This document shows, piece after piece, positions 1-5,037 of a stretch of DNA of 5,037 nucleotides. Position numbers and translations under genes: made by a program. The stretch lies in contig JAGVEE010000013.1 in assembly GCA_020058405.1 (NCBI GenBank), positions 1 through 5,037 on the forward strand, read 5' to 3'. Numbering within the stretch: position 1 is the stretch's first letter; every line of letters begins with the position of its first letter. The DNA comes from Sphingobacteriales bacterium. Lineage in GTDB: Bacteria; Bacteroidota; Bacteroidia; Sphingobacteriales; Sphingobacteriaceae. The notes beneath the pieces were generated by a model, which saw only the letters and a list, made by a program, of their open reading frames with translations, had not been told where the DNA came from and did not search any database.

Positions 1-13
1 ACAGTATTGCTAA

Positions 14-1942
14 ATGATTCACAAAGAAAGCATAGACCGCATAATGGATGCCGCTCAAATTGAGGAGGTAGTGGGCGACTTTGTGAATTTAAAAAGAAGA
101 GGGTCCAGCCTTTTAGGTTTGTGCCCTTTCCATAATGAAAAAACACCATCTTTTAACGTATCCTCTGCCAAAGGAATTTATAAATGTTTTGGTTGTGGCA
201 AAGCAGGTAACTCCGTAAACTTTATTATGGAGCACGAAAAACTTTCGTACCCAGAAGCTTTGCGTTACCTAGCAAAAAAATACAACGTTGAAATTGTAGA
301 AGATGAAATTTCTACCGATGAAGATAAAGAAGCTGCGCATAAACGAGAGAGTTTAATGCTTGTTTCTGATTGGGCTAAAAAAGTTTTTGTAGAAAATTTG
401 TGGGAGCATGAAATGGGCAAAGCCATTGGCTTAAGCTATTTCAAAGAGCGTGGCTTTAGAGAAGACATCATTAAAAAATTTGAACTTGGCTATACATTAG
501 ATGAGTGGAGTTCATTAACAGATAGAGCAGAAAAAGAAGGTTACCAAAAAACATATCTGTTAGAAACAGGCTTGAGTATTTTCAACGAAAATAAAAACAG
601 TGTGTACGATCGTTTCCGCAACCGCGTAATGTTTCCTATACACAGTGTATCGGGTCGAGTAATTGCGTTTGGAGGAAGAATACTAAAAACAGAACCGAAC
701 AGTCCGAAGTATGTAAACTCACCCGAAAGTGAAATCTACCATAAGAGCAATATTTTATACGGATTGTATTTTGCAAAAAAAGCAATTCGCGATTTAGATA
801 ATTGTTTTTTAGTTGAAGGATATACAGATGTGGTAAGCCTGCATCAATCGGGTATAGAAAACGTAGTAGCATCTTCGGGTACTTCACTTACAACTGAGCA
901 AATAAAACTCATATCGCGTTTCAGTAAAAACATTACCATACTTTATGATGGCGACCCTGCCGGTATAAAAGCATCTTTGCGTGGCATCGATATGATTTTG
1001 GAGGAAGGGCTCAATGTAAAAGTGGTCCTATTCCCAGATGGTCATGATCCCGATTCGTATGTGCGAGAGGTAGGCAGCACTAAGTTTACAGAGTATGTAG
1101 AGTTTGCTAAAAAAGATTTCATCGTTTTTAAAACAGATTTATTGTTGAAAGACATTAAAAACGATCCGATTAAAAAAGCAGAGTTAATAAAAGATATTTT
1201 AGAAAGTATTTCAAAAATTCCCGATCAAATAAAAGCATCGCTCTTTGTAAAAGAGTGCAGCACTTTGTTAGAAATGGAAGAGCGAATTCTCTTATCAGAA
1301 CTTAATAAAATTAAGATCAAAAAAATAAAAAAAGAGAATCAGCAAGAGGATTTAAGTATACATACACCCGAAGAAGAATTAGTACACGAGCAACCTCGTG
1401 CAGAACATAACAATGCAAACCAAGAGCGAGAGATCATCAGAATTTTAATGCAATATGCCAATAAAGATTATGTAGACCCTGAGCATGAAATTGATACAAG
1501 CATTGCCCAGCATATACTTTCGGAGATAGGTAATGCCAGTATTATTTTTTACAACGAACCTTATGCAAGTATGTTAGATTTGTTTAAAAAAGCATTAGAC
1601 TCTAATTTTATTCCCGACGAAAAGTTTTTTACACAACATCCCGAAGCAAGTATTAGCGGTGCAGCAGCAGAATTGCTAAGTACACAATATGTATTAAGTG
1701 AGAAATGGAAAGAGCATGATATACACATTCCGAAAGAAGAAAATATTTTAAAAAAAGTAGTAGATAATGCCATGGCACATTTAATGTTGAAAAAAATGAT
1801 GTCGGTATTAAAAGAAATTCAGAACCAGTTTAAAGAAGTAAGTGATGAACAAATGCAAACAGAATTATTGCAATTGTATCAACAAACAAAAATACAAGTA
1901 TCGCACCTCGAGAAAAAATTAGGGGTAGTAGTAATGAAATAA
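14..1942 (+). CDS. dnaG: DNA primase DnaG, complete
   Basis: DnaG makes the short RNA primers that start Okazaki fragments and is recruited to the replication fork by the DnaB helicase. The 642-residue protein has all three expected parts. An N-terminal CHC2-type zinc-binding domain has ligands C37, H40, C58 and C61 (CPFHNEKTPSF, then CFGCGKAGN). The central RNA polymerase domain has DRFRNRVMFPI at 199-209, KYVNSPES at 232-239, and the Toprim acidic residues E268 (EGYTDV), D312 and D314 (DGDPAG) and HDPDSYV at 344-350, so the catalytic metal site looks intact. A Lys/Glu/Gln-rich linker (about 431-470) leads to a poorly conserved C-terminal region (about 470-642) that should be the helicase-binding domain. 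The start is firm: an in-frame TAA sits directly before the ATG, and the N-terminus aligns with known DnaG starts. Only 13 bases of upstream DNA are present, so its promoter is not visible. Its stop codon abuts that of the convergent transferase gene. Confidence 0.98.
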   Translation: MIHKESIDRIMDAAQIEEVVGDFVNLKRRGSSLLGLCPFHNEKTPSFNVSSAKGIYKCFGCGKAGNSVNFIMEHEKLSYPEALRYLAKKYNVEIVEDEISTDEDKEAAHKRESLMLVSDWAKKVFVENLWEHEMGKAIGLSYFKERGFREDIIKKFELGYTLDEWSSLTDRAEKEGYQKTYLLETGLSIFNENKNSVYDRFRNRVMFPIHSVSGRVIAFGGRILKTEPNSPKYVNSPESEIYHKSNILYGLYFAKKAIRDLDNCFLVEGYTDVVSLHQSGIENVVASSGTSLTTEQIKLISRFSKNITILYDGDPAGIKASLRGIDMILEEGLNVKVVLFPDGHDPDSYVREVGSTKFTEYVEFAKKDFIVFKTDLLLKDIKNDPIKKAELIKDILESISKIPDQIKASLFVKECSTLLEMEERILLSELNKIKIKKIKKENQQEDLSIHTPEEELVHEQPRAEHNNANQEREIIRILMQYANKDYVDPEHEIDTSIAQHILSEIGNASIIFYNEPYASMLDLFKKALDSNFIPDEKFFTQHPEASISGAAAELLSTQYVLSEKWKEHDIHIPKEENILKKVVDNAMAHLMLKKMMSVLKEIQNQFKEVSDEQMQTELLQLYQQTKIQVSHLEKKLGVVVMK

Positions 1943-2581
1943 TTAGCTTACGCACCAAGTAAGCATGTACTCGCCAAGGCTAGTGTATTCAATGGTATAC
2001 GAGGCTTTAAAGTTTTCTAAATTAATATGGGCAGTAGCCGTTCCCGATTCTTTAATTTCAAATTTATCAATTACAATTCCATCAATAAAAGGCAAATTCC
2101 CTTTTCCATACAATTTAAATAAGGTCTCTTTTATCCCCCAACAAACATATAAATGTTTTATTCTATTTTCTATGTTGATGAAAGAAAGTTCTTGCACCGA
2201 TAAAAATCGTTTTGCGATGCGCTCAATTTTATCCGACATTTTTTCTACATCAACCCCCACTGCTTTTTCTTTGCAAATAATTACCGCAGCATAATCGTTG
2301 GAATGAGAAATAGAAATTTCATAAGGGAAATTTACCAGGTATGGTTTATTATTTTCATCGAGTTGGCAATCGATATATTCAGTTGTGTTTAGTAAAGTAC
2401 GAAGTAATACGCGGCTGCCCAACCAATGCATATTGCGTTTGCTCGATTGCAGGGAGTCGTAAAATGCCTTTTCGGCATTGTTTAGTTGAAGCTTGTTGTA
2501 CAATTCGTCGGCCACTTCGGAAATATGCCAAACGGCTAATTCGCCATTATTCCCAAGTTTTTTCGACCAAATTATCGGCAT
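1943..2581 (-). CDS. 4'-phosphopantetheinyl transferase, Sfp-like superfamily
   Basis: Enzymes of this family move the 4'-phosphopantetheine arm of coenzyme A onto a conserved serine of acyl, peptidyl or aryl carrier proteins in the cytoplasm. The 212-residue protein has the family signatures in order: NNKPYL at 77-82, ISISHS at 89-94, VGVDVEKM at 108-115 with the Mg2+ ligands D111 and E113, RFLSVQEL at 125-132, and WGIKETLFKLYGKG at 148-161 with K151, E152 and K156. Length and motif spacing fit the single-chain, pseudodimeric Sfp/HetI-like group rather than the ~120-residue AcpS type. The ATG at 2581 is the only ATG start available, because an in-frame TAA lies 18 bases further upstream. The carrier protein is unknown: no ACP, polyketide or peptide synthetase gene is in the window, so it could serve fatty acid synthesis or a secondary pathway. 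A perfect -7 promoter element lies 23 bp upstream. Confidence 0.93.
   Translation of the reverse strand: MPIIWSKKLGNNGELAVWHISEVADELYNKLQLNNAEKAFYDSLQSSKRNMHWLGSRVLLRTLLNTTEYIDCQLDENNKPYLVNFPYEISISHSNDYAAVIICKEKAVGVDVEKMSDKIERIAKRFLSVQELSFINIENRIKHLYVCWGIKETLFKLYGKGNLPFIDGIVIDKFEIKESGTATAHINLENFKASYTIEYTSLGEYMLTWCVS
1946..1964. terminator. Possible hairpin at the dnaG/transferase convergence
   Basis: GCTTAC (1946-1951) and GTAAGC (1959-1964) form a 6-bp stem with a 7-nt loop. The stem starts four bases after the dnaG stop and lies inside the last codons of the transferase gene. Reading the minus strand it is followed by a T-rich stretch (TAATTATTTCATT), and reading the plus strand it has no T tract. 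It could help end transcription of the transferase, but the stem is short and it overlaps coding sequence, so this is weak. Confidence 0.25.
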
Positions 2582-2586
2582 AGGTA

Positions 2587-2596
2587 TTTTTTTTTT
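2587..2596. repeat. Run of ten T in the divergent promoter region
   Basis: A homopolymer of ten T on the plus strand lies between the transferase start and the facing -7 elements. On the transferase transcript it becomes an A10 leader just before the start codon. Such runs may change length by slippage, which would alter leader length, and they are also prone to sequencing error. Confidence 0.7.
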
Positions 2597-2603
2597 ACTT
2601 TAG
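2596..2603 (+). promoter_or_regulatory. Probable -7 element for dcd
   Basis: TACTTTAG matches the TAnnTTTG consensus with one mismatch and lies 21 bp before the dcd ATG, implying a leader of about 15 nt. No -33 element is visible upstream. It faces the minus-strand element at 2605-2612, and together they form the inverted repeat TTACTTT (2595-2601) / AAAGTAA (2607-2613) with a 5-nt spacer. Polymerase could therefore hardly occupy both at once, or the repeat could be a regulator site. Confidence 0.4.
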
Positions 2604-2604
2604 A

Positions 2605-2612
2605 CAAAAGTA
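2605..2612 (-). promoter_or_regulatory. Bacteroidota -7 element for the transferase gene
   Basis: Read on the minus strand the site is TACTTTTG, an exact match to the TAnnTTTG -7 element used by the primary sigma factor of Bacteroidota. It lies 23 bp before the ATG, which would give a leader of roughly 20 nt that is very A-rich (ten A in a row). This suits the Shine-Dalgarno-independent initiation of the phylum. No TTG -33 element is seen at the usual spacing; the nearest, TTGG at 2642-2639, is about 26 nt upstream. Confidence 0.55.
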
Positions 2613-2624
2613 ATTAATAGAACG

Positions 2625-3161
2625 ATGATTTTATCAGACCAACGTATTTTAGAGGAAATAGAAAAGGGAACAATCGTAATTGAACCATTTGATAGAAAAA
2701 ACTTAGGTACCAATTCATACGATGTGCATTTGGGCAAATACCTTGCGGTGTATAAAGACCGAGTATTGGATGCGAAGAAACACAATACCATTGAGCATTT
2801 TGAAATACCTGCCGATGGGTTTGTATTGCAACCAAACACCTTATACCTCGGCGTTACGTTAGAATATACAGAAACCCACGCACACGTTCCTTTCTTAGAA
2901 GGTAAATCGAGCACGGGCCGTTTAGGAATAGATATACATGCTACTGCAGGTAAAGGCGATGTAGGCTTTTGCAATACTTGGACCTTAGAAATTTCGAGTA
3001 CACAACCTGTACGCATTTATGCAGGCATGCCTATTGGTCAGTTAATTTATTTTGTGGTAGAAGGAAATATCGAAATAATGTACAATACCAAGGGCAACGC
3101 GAAGTACAACGGCAAAACGGTGAAACCGGTGGAGAGTATGATGTGGAAGAATAATTTTTGA
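2625..3161 (+). CDS. dcd: dCTP deaminase
   Basis: Dcd deaminates dCTP to dUTP, feeding dTTP synthesis in the cytoplasm. It belongs to the trimeric dUTPase/Dcd fold family. The 178-residue protein is complete, slightly shorter than E. coli Dcd (193). It opens with the conserved MILSDQRI start and has TNSYDVHLG at 29-37. The substrate-binding loop EGKSSTGRLGIDIHATAG (92-109) carries S95/S96 and R99, and E122 in WTLEIS is the equivalent of the catalytic Glu138 of E. coli. QPVRIYAGMPIGQLIYF follows at 127-143, and a flexible C-terminal tail ends the protein. The TAG..D.GF pattern (107-115) and GQL (138-140) resemble, from memory, the bifunctional dCTP deaminase/dUTPase enzymes of Mycobacterium and Methanocaldococcus more than the E. 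coli form, so dUMP may be the product. The ATG is fixed by the conserved N-terminus and an in-frame TAG at 2601-2603. There is no Shine-Dalgarno sequence. Confidence 0.96.
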   Translation: MILSDQRILEEIEKGTIVIEPFDRKNLGTNSYDVHLGKYLAVYKDRVLDAKKHNTIEHFEIPADGFVLQPNTLYLGVTLEYTETHAHVPFLEGKSSTGRLGIDIHATAGKGDVGFCNTWTLEISSTQPVRIYAGMPIGQLIYFVVEGNIEIMYNTKGNAKYNGKTVKPVESMMWKNNF

Positions 3162-3185
3162 TTGTACAGTGTACGATGTACTTTG
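3157..3185 (+). promoter_or_regulatory. Candidate promoter inside the heptamer array
   Basis: TTTG at 3157-3160, overlapping the dcd stop, is followed after 18 nt by TACTTTG (3179-3185). This resembles the Bacteroidota -33/-7 pair, but the -7 element is one base short of TAnnTTTG. If used, transcription of the cyclophilin gene would begin near 3190, inside the inverted repeat, and the mRNA would contain only its right arm. The array itself is rich in TAC/GTA, so a chance match is likely enough to keep this tentative. Confidence 0.25.
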
Positions 3186-3230
3186 TACAATGTAGGTGCT
3201 ACAATGTACAGAGTACATCGTACAAAATAC
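3162..3230. repeat. Tandem heptamer array with GTAC core
   Basis: Ten consecutive 7-bp units with no slip in phase have core tetramers starting at 3164, 3171, 3178, 3185, 3192, 3199, 3206, 3213, 3220 and 3227. Seven cores are exactly GTAC; the two central ones are GTAG and CTAC, and the last is ATAC. The three spacer bases vary, with a consensus near WTGTACA. Because GTAC is self-complementary, the array reads similarly on both strands. It fills most of the gap between dcd and the cyclophilin gene. Confidence 0.9.
3171..3223. repeat. Large inverted repeat (25-bp arms, 3-nt loop)
   Basis: The left arm 3171-3195 and right arm 3199-3223 pair over 25 positions with one A-A mismatch and one G-U wobble, around a GTG loop. 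The inner GTAG/CTAC pair and most spacer bases also pair, so the symmetry goes beyond what the palindromic GTAC units force. It could form a hairpin in a dcd transcript or a cruciform in DNA. It has no T tract on either side, so it is not a standard intrinsic terminator, though it may protect or end the dcd mRNA. Confidence 0.85.
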
Positions 3231-3245
3231 TATAACTAGAATATT

Positions 3246-4625
3246 ATGAAAAAACTCTTTACCTTCTTTTTTCTCTTAACTGCACTAAATGTGCAGTCCC
3301 AAATAGGCAACTACAACGGTAAACCGCGTTACAATATTTTAGCGGTTCGTGAGGGTAACGATACCATTGGAAATATTGTGTTGGAGTTATATCCTACTAT
3401 TGCGCCTAAGCATGTGCGTAATTGGGACAGTTTAACGGCGGCGAAGTTTTTCGACAGTACTGCTTTTCATCGAGTAATTCCAGGTTTTGTAATACAAGGT
3501 GGCGACCCTAATTCTAAAAAAGGTCCGCGTAGCACTTGGGGTTATGGGCAACCTTGGCAAGTAGAAATACCTGCAGAGTTCAATCCAATATCACATCAAC
3601 GTAGTATTTTATCGGCAGCACGAGATGCGAACCCAAACAGCGCCAACTCACAGTTTTTTATATGCGTAGCCGCAGCAACTAACCTCGACAATAATTATAC
3701 TGCTTATGGAAAAGCTGTAAGCGGAATGAATGTGGTAGATAATATTGTGGCATCTACGAGAGATATAAACGATAACCCATTGCAAAAAATAGAAATGTTT
3801 GTAACGCGTATTGCAGATGATACCACCAAAGCTATTGCAGCAAATATAATTCAGCCAGCAAACAATGCAACAGGCATTTCTGGAACCTACCAATTCAAAT
3901 GGGAAGCCGTACCGGGCGCTGTTATTTATGAATTAGAAATTTCGAGTGATGCTAATTTCTCTACCATTGATACATTTATTAGAACAAACAAATTATTTGT
4001 CGTGGTGCCAAGTTTAAAAGCTGGTGAGTTGCAATACTACTGGCGTTTGCAAACTAACAATGGAGGGTATAAAAAAGCTACAGAGATAAGAACATTTACT
4101 ACTGGAACATTTCCCCCTAACTTAATACTGCCAACAAACAATCAAGTATTAATGGTTAATCAAGTTATGTTTAACTGGAATGGCGTAGCATCTGCAAGTT
4201 CTTACAAATTACAAGTAGCAACCAATCCTAATTTTACATTGGCATCTATTAAAATTGAAGAAGACAGTATTAATGCAAATTCCATTGTAAAAAGTTTAGA
4301 ACCCAATAAAAAACATTTCTGGAGAGTAGCTTCAGAAATTAATGGAATTGCAGGAGCCTATTCGCCAGCCTTTGCATTTACTACAGGTGTAGCCGTAGGA
4401 ATAACATCAGAAGAAAATGCAACTATTTCTATTTACCCTAACCCTGCAAGTACCGAATTATTTGTAGAAGGTTTAGAAAATTTCGATTATAAAATTTACG
4501 ATCGCATTGGCAAATTAGTATTAAGTGGTACAAGCGCCGGAACTGCTGTAAACATTAGCGATTTAGAGGCAGGCATGTATTTGCTAAAAACGGATAAGGG
4601 AGTTTCGAGGTTTGTGGTTGAGTAG
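3246..4625 (+). CDS. Secreted cyclophilin-type PPIase with Fn3-like repeats and T9SS sorting domain
   Basis: The gene predicts an exported peptidyl-prolyl cis-trans isomerase, which would speed proline isomerisation in proteins folding outside the cytoplasm. The 459 residues begin with a signal peptide (1-18, MKK then a Phe/Leu core, likely cut at VQS|Q). The cyclophilin domain (about 29-190) has FHRVIPGFVIQGGD at 74-87, with R76, F81 and Q84 matching the human CypA residues R55, F60 and Q63, and NSANSQFFIC at 131-140, so the active site looks complete. Two related fibronectin-III-like repeats follow (about 201-287 and 294-381), each with a W-x-V/A strand, an NF turn, a WR(L/V) strand and a final FTTG. 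The C-terminal domain (about 391-459: SIYPNP, YKIYDRIGKLV, LEAGMYLLK) is a T9SS type A sorting signal, predicting export across the outer membrane and surface attachment or release. An in-frame TAG nine bases upstream fixes the ATG. Substrates are unknown. Confidence 0.93.
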   Translation: MKKLFTFFFLLTALNVQSQIGNYNGKPRYNILAVREGNDTIGNIVLELYPTIAPKHVRNWDSLTAAKFFDSTAFHRVIPGFVIQGGDPNSKKGPRSTWGYGQPWQVEIPAEFNPISHQRSILSAARDANPNSANSQFFICVAAATNLDNNYTAYGKAVSGMNVVDNIVASTRDINDNPLQKIEMFVTRIADDTTKAIAANIIQPANNATGISGTYQFKWEAVPGAVIYELEISSDANFSTIDTFIRTNKLFVVVPSLKAGELQYYWRLQTNNGGYKKATEIRTFTTGTFPPNLILPTNNQVLMVNQVMFNWNGVASASSYKLQVATNPNFTLASIKIEEDSINANSIVKSLEPNKKHFWRVASEINGIAGAYSPAFAFTTGVAVGITSEENATISIYPNPASTELFVEGLENFDYKIYDRIGKLVLSGTSAGTAVNISDLEAGMYLLKTDKGVSRFVVE

Positions 4626-4636
4626 GTTTTTTAGGT

Positions 4637-4673
4637 CACAAAGGGCGCTAAGTACACACGATGGTACACAAAG
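4637..4673. repeat. Degenerate ~10-bp repeat (CACAAAG type)
   Basis: Four loosely related units occur about 10 bp apart after the cyclophilin stop: CACAAAG at 4637-4643, CGCTAAG at 4646-4652, CACGATG at 4657-4663 and CACAAAG at 4667-4673. The outer two are identical and exactly 30 bp apart. The sequence does not look coding. It leads directly into the octamer hairpin. Its role is unknown. Confidence 0.45.
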
Positions 4674-4675
4674 AA

Positions 4676-4715
4676 ATTCGAATCTTCGAAATATTGATAT
4701 TTCGAAGATTCGAAT
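4676..4715. terminator. Perfect octamer-built hairpin, possible bidirectional terminator
   Basis: Arms 4676-4694 and 4697-4715 are perfect 19-bp reverse complements around TG; in RNA the loop would open to at least four bases. The hairpin is made of five in-phase octamers (ATTCGAAT, CTTCGAAA, TATTGATA, TTTCGAAG, ATTCGAAT), giving four TTCGAA sites. It lies 50 nt after the stop of the cyclophilin gene and 4 nt after the stop of the convergent T9SS gene, the right place for a shared terminator. Tails are only weakly T-rich (TTTCTTTG on the minus strand, AATTCTAATTC on the plus), so termination efficiency is uncertain. Confidence 0.6.
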
Positions 4716-4719
4716 AATT

Positions 4720-5037
4720 CTAATTCAATATGATTTTATTCACTTTGCTAAACTCACCATTATTTATTTTTAATAAATAGATTCCTTTTGAATAACTGTT
4801 TAAATCTAATTGCAGGTTTTCTATATTGCTTCTGAATTGGTTTTCTGGCAATTCTGTATTTATTAATACTCTACCCGCTACATCCATTAGATAGATACTA
4901 ATTTTTTCTGATGAAAAGTGTTTCATTTCAACAAATATATAATCGGTACTTGGATTAGGTTTTATCTTGATGCTAGGTTCATCAATGATAGTGGTTTTGG
5001 GTTTATGATTACTAATTCTTGCTGATGAAAAACTGCC
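4720..5037 (-). CDS. T9SS cargo protein, C-terminal fragment (runs off the window)
   Basis: The frame is open from the TAG at 4720-4722 to the window edge, giving the last 105 residues of a longer protein whose start lies beyond 5037. What is visible is a T9SS type A sorting domain: IKIKPNPSTDYIFVE (23-37 of the fragment), a central strand IYLMDVAGRVL (48-58), LDLNSYSKGIYLLKI (77-91) and a basic C-terminus ending KVNKIILN. Before it lies a polar Ser/Pro/Lys-rich stretch that looks like a linker. The Met at 4926 is inside the sorting domain and is not the true start. The domain sends a signal-peptide-bearing protein through the type IX machinery to the cell surface or medium. The functional part of the protein is outside the window, so its activity cannot be named. 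It converges on the cyclophilin gene, which carries the same kind of domain. Confidence 0.85.
   Translation of the reverse strand, partial: GSFSSARISNHKPKTTIIDEPSIKIKPNPSTDYIFVEMKHFSSEKISIYLMDVAGRVLINTELPENQFRSNIENLQLDLNSYSKGIYLLKINNGEFSKVNKIILN

Noticed and set aside
636..887. 83-residue open frame on the minus strand
   Set aside because: It is antisense to the catalytic core of dnaG and not protein-like.
1965..2294. 109-residue open frame on the plus strand
   Set aside because: It is antisense to the transferase gene, whose conserved motifs explain the region.
2341..2583. 80-residue open frame on the plus strand
   Set aside because: It is antisense to the N-terminal half of the transferase gene, with no leader or domain of its own.
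2600..3016. 138-residue open frame on the minus strand
   Set aside because: It lies opposite the strongly conserved dcd gene and shows no recognisable domain; a frame shadow.
14..3161. A defence or other novel multi-gene system
   Set aside because: The three left-hand genes are recognised housekeeping families in differing orientations; nothing points to a toxin, nuclease or sensor partner.
3162..3230. CRISPR-like array
   Set aside because: Units are 7 bp with 3-bp variable parts, far below CRISPR repeat and spacer sizes, and no cas gene is present.
3648..3893. 81-residue Cys/Ile-rich open frame on the minus strand
   Set aside because: It is the antisense shadow of the cyclophilin domain, not a real membrane protein.
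4627..4632. T6 run after the cyclophilin stop as an intrinsic terminator
   Set aside because: No stem precedes the run.
4720..4926. Complete 68-residue protein starting at the Met at 4926
   Set aside because: The frame stays open upstream to the window edge and the PNPS start of the sorting domain lies before this Met, so it is the end of a larger gene.

Overview
The window looks like a piece of a Bacteroidota chromosome. The DNA is AT-rich. Two proteins end in the type A sorting domain of the type IX secretion system (T9SS), which is confined to this phylum. Gene starts have A/T-rich leaders without a Shine-Dalgarno sequence, and the one clear promoter element fits the phylum's -7 consensus TAnnTTTG. 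The family or genus cannot be read from this window.

Layout, left to right. A complete DNA primase gene (dnaG, + strand, 14-1942) abuts, tail to tail and with no base between the stop codons, a 4'-phosphopantetheinyl transferase gene of the Sfp-like superfamily (- strand, 1943-2581). A 43-bp divergent promoter region with a run of ten T separates the transferase from a dCTP deaminase gene (dcd, + strand, 2625-3161). An 84-bp gap holding a tandem heptamer array folded into a long inverted repeat leads to a secreted cyclophilin-type peptidyl-prolyl isomerase with two fibronectin-III-like repeats and a T9SS sorting domain (+ strand, 3246-4625). A second gap carries a degenerate ~10-bp repeat and a perfect 19-bp-arm hairpin built of octamers. 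Beyond it is the C-terminal end of another T9SS cargo protein (- strand, 4720 to the window edge).

Functionally the left part is housekeeping: replication priming (DnaG), carrier-protein activation (transferase) and pyrimidine nucleotide supply for dTTP (Dcd). The right part is cell-surface or secretory. The genes do not form one obvious pathway, and I see no defence system, CRISPR array, RNA gene, transposase or phage module. No gene-free stretch exceeds 100 bp.

The most unusual material is in the two gaps flanking the cyclophilin gene. Both hold strictly phased tandem arrays whose unit is itself a short palindrome (GTAC every 7 bp; TTCGAA every 8 bp). Both arrays are also arranged as one larger inverted repeat with a diverged centre. 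This shared design is the best candidate here for something not commonly described.
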